DNA from: Candidatus Thiodictyon intracellulare
GTDB lineage: Bacteria > Pseudomonadota > Gammaproteobacteria > Chromatiales > Chromatiaceae
Assembly: GCA_016292295.1 (NCBI GenBank)
Contig: JADNEJ010000071.1
Location: 1 to 5,023, forward strand
Reading direction: 5' to 3'
DNA length: 5,023 nucleotides
Part shown: in pieces, positions 1 through 5,023 of the stretch
Layout of the letters: the number at the start of each line of letters is the position of its first letter
Position numbering within the stretch: the stretch's first letter is position 1
The notes under the pieces: model-generated
Told to the model about the DNA's origin: nothing
The model's database searches: none
What the model saw: the letters and a program-made list of their open reading frames with translations, nothing else
Made by a program: the position numbers and the translations under genes

Positions 1-183
1 CTCGTCCAAGGGCCTCAGGCGGTGGCGCCGGTCGCTAAGTCCGACAGGCTGCTAGAGATGGAGGATTTTAAGTCGCGCGCCTTCCAGCACGAACTGGACC
101 ATCTGGACGATCTCCTGTTTATTGATCGGCTGGTGAGTCGGCGGACCGATCTTTTCAGCCGAAAAGATGACTTAAGTCGTTGA
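1..183 (+). CDS. def: Peptide deformylase, C-terminal end (partial at left edge)
   Basis: Peptide deformylase removes the formyl group from the N-terminal methionine of nascent proteins in the cytoplasm and uses a metal ion, usually Fe2+. Reading from base 1 in frame gives 60 residues to a TGA at 181-183. The fragment carries the family's third conserved motif, HELDH, at bases 88-102, within QHELDHLDDLLFIDR. Its two histidines bind the metal and its glutamate is catalytic. The tail LVSRRTDLFSRKDDLSR is typical of the family's C-terminus. The first two motifs (GxGLAAxQ and EGCLS) would lie left of the window. The first 20 or so residues match the family poorly, which may reflect divergence. 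The gene after it is prc, not fmt, so this may be a second deformylase copy rather than the def-fmt one. The family call is firm because of HELDHLxxxLFxDR. Which paralogue it is cannot be told. Confidence 0.85.
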   Translation, partial: LVQGPQAVAPVAKSDRLLEMEDFKSRAFQHELDHLDDLLFIDRLVSRRTDLFSRKDDLSR

Positions 184-253
184 AATCATCTTGCCCAACC
201 TCTACCCTGCTTATGTGGGACGCACCGCCCGGCGGCTGCGTCGGGAGCCGGTC

Positions 254-289
254 GGTCGGTACCTTGCCGGCTGGTCGGTACCTTGCCGG
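254..289. repeat. Two direct copies of a 17-bp unit upstream of prc
   Basis: GGTCGGTACCTTGCCGG occurs at 254-270 and again, identically, at 273-289, giving a 19-bp period. A shorter degenerate copy of its start, GGTCGGCACC, follows at 288-297 but out of phase. Each full copy holds the palindrome GGTACC. The rest of the 184-387 spacer has no convincing gene. It does have a GC-rich stem-loop at 220-241 just after def, with 5 plus 4 paired bases, one bulged base and no T-run. The repeat could be a binding site for a regulator of prc or a simple tandem duplication; the sequence does not decide. Confidence 0.7.
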
Positions 290-338
290 TCGGCACCAGA
301 GCCCCGGCGGCCCCTCCGGCAACCCTCTGGAGTGCTCG

Positions 339-367
339 TTGTCCCTTGGCGACGGGCCCGTTTTAGT
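339..367 (+). promoter_or_regulatory. Possible weak sigma-70 promoter for prc
   Basis: TTGTCC at 339-344 (four of six matches to TTGACA) and TTTAGT at 362-367 (four of six matches to TATAAT) are separated by 17 bases. Transcription would start near 374 and leave a leader of only about 14 bases before the prc ATG. The match is weak and could be chance. It is listed because prc needs a promoter somewhere in this spacer and no better candidate was seen. Confidence 0.2.
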
Positions 368-387
368 CTTCGTAATCGAGCATCTAC

Positions 388-2487
388 ATGAGACTCCGCC
401 TACCCATGTTCCTGACCGCCGCGGTACTCTTATTCAGCGCTTGGGCGGTCGGCGCCGCGCCGCACCAGGTATCGCTGTCCGAACTGTTCCCCAGCCAGAC
501 ACAGGCGAAGACCGCCATCGTCATCAACAAGGTCCTGGAGCGTTACCACTATCGTAAGATGACGTTCGACGAGGCCTTTGCCCGTTCGGTGCTGGACAAT
601 TATCTGGAGGCACTGGACCCCGGCCGCTCCTTCTTCTTGGCACGGGACGTGGATCGTTTCGAGGGCGGTTCCCGCCGACTCAACGACAACCTGCGGCGCG
701 GGGAACTCGACAGTGCCTTCGACATCTTCCGCGTCTACCGCATGCGGGTCGACGAGCGCGTTGCCTATGCCCTGACAGTGGTTGCCGGGCCCTTTGATTT
801 TACCGTCGATGAGTCCTACCAATTCGACCGCGCCAAGGCGCCCTGGGCCAAGACCGACGCGGAACTCGATGAGATCTGGTGCCAGCGGGTCAAGAACGAT
901 TTCTTGAGCCTGCGCATCGCCGGCAAGAGCGACGAGGACATCCGCGAGCGCTTGCGCCAGCGCTACGACAGCTTGGCGCGGCGCATCCAGCAGTTCACCG
1001 GCGATGATGTCTTCCAGACCTTCATGAGTGCCTATACGGAGACCCTGGAGCCCCATACCAGCTACATGTCTCCGGCCACGTCGGAGAACTTCGACATCGG
1101 CATGAAGCTGTCCCTGGAGGGCATCGGCGCGGTCCTGCGTTCCGACAACGAGTACACGGTCATCCAGAAGACGATCCCCGGCGGGCCGGCACGCGACTCC
1201 GGTCAGGTCGCGGCGGGTGATCGGATCATCGGTGTCGCTCAGGGCCTGGACGGGAAGATCGAGGACGTGGTCGGCTGGCGCCTCCAGGACGTCGTGGACA
1301 AGATCCGCGGTGCCAAGGGGTCCGTGGTGCGCCTACAACTCGTGTCCCAGGCCAGCGGTCACAAGGGTGGCACCCGCGAAGTGTCCCTGGTGCGTAACGA
1401 GATCAAGCTCGAAGATCAGGCCGCCAAGGACTCCGTGATCGACCACCTGCCCAATGCCCCCGGGCTCAAGATCGGGGTCATTGAACTGCCGGCCTTCTAT
1501 CGGGATTTCGAGGCCGAGGGCCATGGCAAGCGCGATTTCAAGAGCACCACCCGTGACGTGCGGAAAATCCTTAACAAACTGGTGGGGCAGGGGGTCGACG
1601 GGATCGTCATCGACCTGCGCGGCAATGGCGGTGGCGCGCTGGCGGAGGCCACGTCGCTGACCGGACTCTTCATCGACGCGGGGCCAGTGGTCCAGGTCAA
1701 AGACGCATCCGGGAAGGTCGAGGTGGAGCGCGACACCGATCCTGGCGTGGCCTACTCGGGGCCCTTGGCGGTCCTGGTGGACCGCGACAGCGCCTCTGCC
1801 TCTGAGATCTTCGCCGGCGCCATCCAGGACTACGGCCGGGGTCTGGTGATCGGGGAGCCGACTTTCGGTAAGGGCACGGTGCAGACCCTGGTGGATCTCA
1901 ACCGCTATGTACCTGGAGATCAAACTAATTTGGGCCGCCTGCGCCTGACCATGGCAGAATTTTTCCGGGTGAGCGGCGGCAGCACCCAGTTAAAGGGAGT
2001 GGAGCCCGACGTGCACTTCCCGGAGGGCGACGATTCCGGCGAACATGGCGAGCGCTCGCTGCACAATCCGCTGCCGTGGGCGCGTATCGATCCGGCCGAC
2101 TATCGCCACGCCCAGGTCCCCGATGCGGCGGCGCTCACCCGGCAGTCGACCGAGCGGATCGGTCAGGATGTGGGCTTCAAGATGCTCGCGCGGCGCAATC
2201 AGGTGTTGCATGAGATCAAGGAGGAGACGCGGGTGTCGCTGCGCGAGTCCGACCGGCGCGCCGAGGACAAGTACCGGCGGACCCTGTTCGAGGACGAAAA
2301 AGACCGCTTCCTGCGCGCCCGCGGCATCACCCCGGTGGCGGAGGAGGCTGACCAGGTGGATGAGGACGCCCTCGACGCCCAGCGCAACACCATCTCCCGC
2401 ATCCAGGTGGAAGAGGCGGCGCGGGTACTGGCCGACGGCATCCAACTGGAGAGCGCCAACCGACCCAAGGCCGCTATGCGTAACTGA
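388..2487 (+). CDS. prc: Tail-specific (C-terminal processing) periplasmic protease, S41A family
   Basis: Prc/Tsp degrades periplasmic proteins recognised through a nonpolar C-terminus. In E. coli it also processes FtsI and regulates murein hydrolases together with the adaptor NlpI. The 699-residue product is close to E. coli Prc (about 680). A signal peptide spans residues 1 to about 23, with probable cleavage in VGA-AP. The Prc N-terminal domain follows to about 235, then a PDZ domain at about 238-335 beginning LSLEGIGAVL. The S41 protease core runs to about 555 and includes IDLRGNGGG at 408-416. The C-terminal helical domain ends the protein. SASASEIFAGAIQDYGRG and GEPTFGKGTVQ align with E. 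coli Prc and place the catalytic residues at Ser470, Asp481 and Lys495. An in-frame TAA at 373-375 and no earlier start codon fix the ATG at 388; ATG 406 is a less likely alternative. The ribosome binding site is weak (CGAG at 377-380). The stop codon lies inside the downstream terminator hairpin. Confidence 0.97.
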   Translation: MRLRLPMFLTAAVLLFSAWAVGAAPHQVSLSELFPSQTQAKTAIVINKVLERYHYRKMTFDEAFARSVLDNYLEALDPGRSFFLARDVDRFEGGSRRLNDNLRRGELDSAFDIFRVYRMRVDERVAYALTVVAGPFDFTVDESYQFDRAKAPWAKTDAELDEIWCQRVKNDFLSLRIAGKSDEDIRERLRQRYDSLARRIQQFTGDDVFQTFMSAYTETLEPHTSYMSPATSENFDIGMKLSLEGIGAVLRSDNEYTVIQKTIPGGPARDSGQVAAGDRIIGVAQGLDGKIEDVVGWRLQDVVDKIRGAKGSVVRLQLVSQASGHKGGTREVSLVRNEIKLEDQAAKDSVIDHLPNAPGLKIGVIELPAFYRDFEAEGHGKRDFKSTTRDVRKILNKLVGQGVDGIVIDLRGNGGGALAEATSLTGLFIDAGPVVQVKDASGKVEVERDTDPGVAYSGPLAVLVDRDSASASEIFAGAIQDYGRGLVIGEPTFGKGTVQTLVDLNRYVPGDQTNLGRLRLTMAEFFRVSGGSTQLKGVEPDVHFPEGDDSGEHGERSLHNPLPWARIDPADYRHAQVPDAAALTRQSTERIGQDVGFKMLARRNQVLHEIKEETRVSLRESDRRAEDKYRRTLFEDEKDRFLRARGITPVAEEADQVDEDALDAQRNTISRIQVEEAARVLADGIQLESANRPKAAMRN

Positions 2488-2518
2488 ATTTTGGCCCGCT
2501 GGGCCAAAATTCAGTTTT
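2482..2518 (+). terminator. Rho-independent terminator overlapping the prc stop codon
   Basis: A perfect inverted repeat has 16-bp arms at 2482-2497 and 2501-2516 around a 3-base loop (GCT). The arm reads AACTGAATTTTGGCCC. The stem is followed by a T-rich tract (TTTTGTAATTTTCT, 2515-2528). The TGA stop of prc (2485-2487) sits in the left arm. The orientation and T-tract suit termination of plus-strand transcripts. There is no A-run to the left, so it is probably not bidirectional. It separates prc from gshA transcriptionally. Confidence 0.8.
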
Positions 2519-2529
2519 GTAATTTTCTC

Positions 2530-2552
2530 GTGACACCGCTTCGCGGTGCCAC
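2530..2552. repeat. Second hairpin in the prc-gshA spacer
   Basis: GTGACACCGC (2530-2539) pairs with GCGGTGCCAC (2543-2552) across a TTC loop, with one A-C mismatch. A small third hairpin follows directly: CGCCTA at 2552-2557 and TAGGCG at 2561-2566 around TGT. Neither is followed by a T-run. Together with the terminator they make the 109-base spacer almost continuously foldable. This could be a backup terminator, an mRNA-stabilising structure, or part of an attC-like site (see findings). Confidence 0.6.
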
Positions 2553-2584
2553 GCCTATGTTAGGCGCTGTGCGCCGCGAGCGCC

Positions 2585-2589
2585 AAGGA
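2585..2589 (+). promoter_or_regulatory. Ribosome binding site that fixes the gshA GTG start
   Basis: AAGGA lies 7 bases before the GTG at 2597. An in-frame TAG at 2561-2563 rules out a longer protein apart from rare start codons. The next methionine is residue 113, well inside the conserved domain, so GTG 2597 is the start. Confidence 0.75.
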
Positions 2590-2596
2590 ACGCATC

Positions 2597-4201
2597 GTGC
2601 ACTCAAGCTCAAATTCCCTCATCCAACGCCTGCACACCCTCGGGCGTGACGTTTCATCCAAGACCTTGGCGCAGGCGCTGCGAGGCAACCGCATCGGGCT
2701 GGAGAAGGAGTCCCTGCGCGTGACCCCGGCGGGGCGCATTGCGGCGACGCTCCACCCGCCGGGGCTCGGCTCCCCCCTGACCCATCCGCACATCACTACC
2801 GATTTCTCCGAGGCCCTGATCGAACTGATCACGCCAGCCCTGGGGGAGCCTGCCGCGGTGCTGGACTTTCTCGCCGATATCCACCGGTTCGTCTATCGCC
2901 ACCTGGGTGACGAGTGCCTGTGGGCCACCAGTATGCCGTGCATACTCGAAGGGGCGCGCGGCATCCCGATGGCCCGCTATGGGACCTCCAACGCCGCGAC
3001 CATGAAGACGGTCTATCGCCGCGGCCTGGGCAACCGCTATGGGCGCACCATGCAGGCGATCGCCGGGGTGCACTTCAACTTCTCCTTCGGTGACGACTTC
3101 TGGCGGCTCTGCCAAGCCCAGGAGAGGGACGCGGGACCACTCGATGGGTTCCGCTCCGAGGCCTATATGGGCATGGTCCGCAACCTCCAGCGGGTCGGCT
3201 GGCTGGTGCCCTATCTCTTCGGCGCCTCCCCGGCGGTGTGCCGCACCTTCGTGCAGGGGCGCGAGACCGACCTGCTCTCTTTCGACGCCACGACCCTGTA
3301 CTACCCCTATGCCACCTCACTGCGCATGGGCGACATCGGCTACCAGAATCAGCAGGAGCAGTGCACCGGTATCAAGGCCAATTACGATAGCCTGGACGCC
3401 TATATCCGCAGCCTTACTTGGGCGATCGAGACACCCTGTGCTCAATACGAGAAAATTGGGGTGAAAGTCGGCGACCGCTACGAGCAGTTGAGCGCCGCTA
3501 TCCTGCAGATCGAGAACGAATACTACAGCACGGTCAGACCCAAGCAGATCATCGACTGGCTCGAGAAGCCGACGCTGGCCCTGCGCCGTCGCGGTATCCG
3601 CTATGTGGAACTGCGCTCGCTCGACGTAAACGCCTTCGAGCCCATCGGGGTGGGGCTGGAACAACTCCTGGTCCTGGAGACTCTGATGCTCTATTGCCTG
3701 CTCAGCGATAGCCCCCGCATCGCCGCGGCCGAGCGGCAGGCGATCGACGACAACCAGGTCCTCGCCGCGCAGCGCGGGCGCGAGCCGGGGCTCATGCTGA
3801 ATCGCGACGGCACGGCGATCGAACTGCGCCGCTGGGCCCGAGATTTGCTCGACGCCATGGGACCCATCGCCGCGTTGCTGGACTGCGCGTGCGCGGGTCC
3901 GCGCACGCGCAGTCTAGCCTTGCAGCAGGCGAAGGTGCGGGACCCGGACTTGACCCCATCGGCCCGGATGCTGGCCGCGATGCGCGCCGAGGGCCTTGGC
4001 TTCGCCGACTTTGCCTGGCGCCTCTCGCTGGCCCACCGGGAGGAACTCGCTGCGCGCCCCCTGAGCCCTGAGCGCGAGACCCTGTTCGCCGACCTCGCCG
4101 CGGAGTCCATCCGCCGCCGCCAGGAGATCGAGGCCGCCGACGATCTAGACTTCGACCACTTCCTGGCCCGCTATTTCGCCCAAGGGCGGGCGGTGGACTA
4201 A
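2597..4201 (+). CDS. gshA: Glutamate-cysteine ligase, proteobacterial GshA type
   Basis: This cytoplasmic enzyme joins L-glutamate and L-cysteine using ATP to give gamma-glutamylcysteine, the first and usually limiting step of glutathione synthesis. The product has 534 residues, against about 518 in E. coli, and can be followed along E. coli GshA end to end. Landmarks are GLEKESLRV (34-42), LTHPHITTDFSEALIELITP (61-80), MARYGTSN (125-132), NRYG (146-149), GVHFNFS (157-163), YVELRSLDVNAFEPIGV (336-352), DPDLTPSARML (449-459) and EIEAAD (510-515). By alignment from memory, the metal and substrate residues known in E. coli correspond to Glu36, Glu38, Asp69, Glu76, His159, Glu338 and Arg340, all present. 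It starts at GTG with AAGGA at good spacing. The partner gshB is not in the window. An upstream terminator suggests its own promoter, but none is clear. One oddity is the 34-bp palindrome in codons 429-440. Confidence 0.97.
   Translation: MHSSSNSLIQRLHTLGRDVSSKTLAQALRGNRIGLEKESLRVTPAGRIAATLHPPGLGSPLTHPHITTDFSEALIELITPALGEPAAVLDFLADIHRFVYRHLGDECLWATSMPCILEGARGIPMARYGTSNAATMKTVYRRGLGNRYGRTMQAIAGVHFNFSFGDDFWRLCQAQERDAGPLDGFRSEAYMGMVRNLQRVGWLVPYLFGASPAVCRTFVQGRETDLLSFDATTLYYPYATSLRMGDIGYQNQQEQCTGIKANYDSLDAYIRSLTWAIETPCAQYEKIGVKVGDRYEQLSAAILQIENEYYSTVRPKQIIDWLEKPTLALRRRGIRYVELRSLDVNAFEPIGVGLEQLLVLETLMLYCLLSDSPRIAAAERQAIDDNQVLAAQRGREPGLMLNRDGTAIELRRWARDLLDAMGPIAALLDCACAGPRTRSLALQQAKVRDPDLTPSARMLAAMRAEGLGFADFAWRLSLAHREELAARPLSPERETLFADLAAESIRRRQEIEAADDLDFDHFLARYFAQGRAVD
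3881..3914. repeat. 34-bp palindrome inside gshA
   Basis: GACTGCGCGTGCGCGG (3881-3896) is followed by GT and then by its exact reverse complement (3899-3914). It encodes residues 429-440, DCACAGPRTRSL, in a stretch where alignment to E. coli GshA is poor. In mRNA it would form a very stable hairpin. The protein length around it fits the family, so a recent insertion is not evident, but a REP-like or other palindromic element tolerated in frame is possible. Confidence 0.85.
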
Positions 4202-4217
4202 TCCCACCGACCGGCCA

Positions 4218-4278
4218 AGGCCCGGCGCTACCAACGGTAAAGATGATGGAACCGCCGCGCGTCCTGCGCGCCGGGCTT
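4218..4278. repeat. Long-range inverted repeat downstream of gshA
   Basis: GCCCGGCGC (4220-4228) is the exact reverse complement of GCGCCGGGC (4268-4276). The pairing extends two more positions outward to 4218 and 4278 if one G-T wobble is allowed. The 39-base loop contains a smaller CGCGC/GCGCG stem. No T-run follows, so it is a poor intrinsic terminator, though it could protect the gshA mRNA 3' end. In GC-rich DNA a chance 9-bp match is possible. The rest of 4202-4376 shows no gene. TAAAAT at 4329-4334 resembles a -10 box but has no -35 at usual spacing. Confidence 0.45.
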
Positions 4279-4376
4279 CTGCTGCCTGTCGGATCGAGTT
4301 TCTTGTCGTTTCCACCTTCTCACTAAGGTAAAATCGGGGTCGGCAGCAGTCGTCGCCCGCGCCGCAAGGAAACCAC

Positions 4377-4391
4377 TGGGCTCCGCGTTGC
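4377..4391 (+). promoter_or_regulatory. Sigma-54 (-24/-12) promoter candidate
   Basis: TGG at 4377-4379 and TTGC at 4388-4391 match the two conserved blocks of the sigma-54 consensus TGGCACG-N4-TTGC at exactly the right spacing, with GG and GC ten bases apart. The inner CACG is not conserved (GCTC here). Transcription would begin near 4403, leaving a leader of about 27 bases before the ATG at 4430. No activator site was recognised upstream. Sigma-54 control is known for several PEP-CTERM protein genes (the PrsK/PrsR system), which suits the gene downstream. Confidence 0.45.
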
Positions 4392-4420
4392 CGAATCCTT
4401 ATATTCTACCAATAGGTCGA

Positions 4421-4424
4421 GAGG
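4421..4424 (+). promoter_or_regulatory. Ribosome binding site for the secreted protein
   Basis: GAGG, within GAGGGAGCG, lies 5 bases before ATG 4430. It favours that start over the upstream in-frame ATG at 4388, which would place 14 extra polar residues before the signal peptide and overlap the sigma-54 -12 element. Confidence 0.6.
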
Positions 4425-4429
4425 GAGCG

Positions 4430-4729
4430 ATGAAGATTAAAATGACGGGTGCGGGGCTGCTGGCGGGGGCGCTGCTGTTGGGCGGCGGTGCCGCGCAAGC
4501 AGCGCTGGTGAACTACACGGCGAGTGGTGCGAATCTGGTCTACGACCAGGACCGGGACCTGACCTGGGTAGCGGACGCCAACCTGTTCCGGACCCAGTAT
4601 GTGGCCGACAACAGTGTGGTTAGCAAGATCAGCAATGCGGTGCCGACGGTCTGGGGCCATACCGTCGTTGCCAGCGACTTCACCACCAGTACTGGCGTCA
4701 TGACCTGGTGGGGCATGAACAGTGTTTAG
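4430..4729 (+). CDS. Secreted protein, N-terminal fragment interrupted by an IS630-type element (PEP-CTERM/DUF1566-like)
   Basis: The readable product is 99 residues. Residues 1-24 form a classic signal peptide: a lysine-rich start, a hydrophobic core GLLAGALLLGGGAAQA, and cleavage at AQA-A. The mature part begins with VYDQDRDLTWVADANLF (37-53) and later has DFTTSTGVMTWWG. This VYDxxxxLTWLADAN...MTWxxA pattern is common in secreted proteins of PEP-CTERM bacteria and proteins with DUF1566-like repeats, usually about 200 residues or more. Here the frame stops soon after MTWWG, where the family normally continues, and the DNA turns into transposon sequence at that point. The exosortase sorting tail is therefore not visible and PEP-CTERM membership is inference. 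The first T and A of the TAG stop look like the IS target TA and its G like the first base of the IS. The gene is probably inactive; function unknown. Confidence 0.65.
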   Translation: MKIKMTGAGLLAGALLLGGGAAQAALVNYTASGANLVYDQDRDLTWVADANLFRTQYVADNSVVSKISNAVPTVWGHTVVASDFTTSTGVMTWWGMNSV

Positions 4730-5023
4730 GCGTGAAATGTACTCAGCTAATGCCAAATTTTCTGTTTCTTCACCGACCGGTTATTTCAAAGTTCTCCGTC
4801 AACAAGGAGCGCAAGTCGCCCTTGTACTCACTCGAGTTGCTGAAGAAGTCTGCGCAGGCTTTGCGACACCCGTCAAATGATTCGTAATACTTGTTATACA
4901 CAACTTTTTTCTTAAAGAATTTCCATAGTCGCTCAATAAGATTGAAATTGGGCGCATAAGGCGGAAGACAATGGGTGATGGCTCGCCCACTCTCGCACGG
5001 GTCTTCGCAGGCCAGCGCCACCA
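4729..5023 (-). mobile_element. IS630-family insertion sequence, one end (continues beyond right edge)
   Basis: From about 4729 base composition shifts to AT-rich and the DNA no longer matches the interrupted gene. The only coding content is the 3' part of an IS630-type transposase on the minus strand, whose stop lies about 41 bases from the inferred end. IS630 elements insert at and duplicate TA. TA at 4727-4728 followed by GGCGTGAAATG fits an element edge. The other end, terminal inverted repeat partner and target duplication lie outside the window, so the exact boundary is inferred. Confidence 0.7.
4770..5023 (-). CDS. IS630-family transposase, C-terminal part (partial at right edge)
   Basis: This DDE-superfamily transposase cuts and joins the ends of its own element. 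The visible minus-strand frame holds about 84 codons before TGA (complement of 4770-4772). It contains LPPYAPNFNLIERLWKFFKK, the hallmark C-terminal block of IS630 transposases, in which the Glu of LIERLW is the last acidic catalytic residue. It ends VVYNKYYESF...DLRSLLTENFEITGR, also typical of the family. The first two Asp residues would lie right of the window. The 16 or so residues before HCLPPY do not resemble the family, whereas another minus-strand frame there reads AGLRRPVREWASHHP, which does. A frameshift near 4985-4995 is therefore possible and the copy may be defective. The GTG at 5021-5019 is most likely an internal valine codon, not a start. Confidence 0.85.
   Translation of the reverse strand, partial: VALACEDPCESGRAITHCLPPYAPNFNLIERLWKFFKKKVVYNKYYESFDGCRKACADFFSNSSEYKGDLRSLLTENFEITGR

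Noticed and set aside
220..241. GC-rich stem-loop after def as a rho-independent terminator
   Set aside because: The stem is short with a bulge and no T-run follows, so termination is not supported.
180..557. A plus-strand 125-residue frame across the def-prc spacer, and a 66-residue one at 191-391
   Set aside because: They overlap the prc signal peptide or the repeat region, have no convincing ribosome binding site, and read as low-complexity arginine/proline/glycine sequence typical of chance frames.
430..1056. A 208-residue minus-strand open frame opposite prc, and a 196-residue one at 1333-1923
   Set aside because: Both lie fully opposite the well-conserved prc frame in GC-rich DNA, where antisense frames stay open by codon bias. 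Their translations show no recognisable domain.
3691..4110. Minus-strand and alternative plus-strand frames inside gshA, including 3039-3464 and 2654-3115
   Set aside because: gshA is conserved along its whole length in its own frame; these are arginine- and serine-rich shadows.
4303..4334. Sigma-70 promoter from TTGTCG (4303-4308) and TAAAAT (4329-4334)
   Set aside because: The spacer is 20 bases, too long for a normal promoter, and no better -35 box exists at 16-18 bases.
4388..4429. Upstream ATG at 4388 as start of the secreted protein
   Set aside because: It would put 14 extra residues before a normal signal peptide, lacks a ribosome binding site, and lies within the sigma-54 -12 element. 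ATG 4430 has GAGG 5 bases before it.
1..5023. CRISPR array, tRNA or rRNA genes, or a defence cassette
   Set aside because: No regularly spaced repeats, no tRNA or rRNA-like sequence, and no defence-type domains were seen. All sizeable conserved frames are housekeeping genes or the IS.

Overview
The window is GC-rich chromosomal DNA that is mostly coding on the plus strand. The genes have proteobacterial, most likely gammaproteobacterial, character: an E. coli-type tail-specific protease (Prc/Tsp) and a gammaproteobacterial-type glutamate-cysteine ligase (GshA). They are followed by a secreted protein fragment of the kind often found in PEP-CTERM/exosortase bacteria. A purple sulfur bacterium or relative (Chromatiales) would fit the composition and gene types, but that is inference. 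No ribosomal RNA or clade-specific marker is present.

Layout: (1) 1-183, the C-terminal end of a peptide deformylase, cut by the left edge. (2) 184-387, a non-coding spacer with a 19-bp-period direct repeat and a weak possible promoter. (3) 388-2487, prc, a complete periplasmic S41 protease with its Ser/Asp/Lys catalytic residues. (4) 2482-2596, a spacer with a 16-bp perfect terminator hairpin that contains the prc stop codon, a second hairpin, and box sequences resembling an integron attC site. (5) 2597-4201, gshA, complete, starting at GTG. It carries a 34-bp almost perfect palindrome inside the coding sequence. (6) 4202-4429, a spacer with a long-range inverted repeat and a good sigma-54 -24/-12 promoter match. 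(7) 4430-4729, a signal-peptide protein fragment that appears to be cut by an insertion sequence. (8) 4729-5023, one end of an IS630-family element, with the 3' part of its transposase on the minus strand, running off the right edge.

The three housekeeping genes act in separate processes: N-terminal deformylation, periplasmic proteolysis and glutathione synthesis. The terminator after prc and the separate start signals of gshA argue against one operon. I did not find a clearly new multi-gene system. The most interesting signals are the sigma-54 promoter in front of the broken secreted-protein gene, the IS junction that appears to create its stop codon, the palindrome inside gshA, and the attC-like arrangement after prc.
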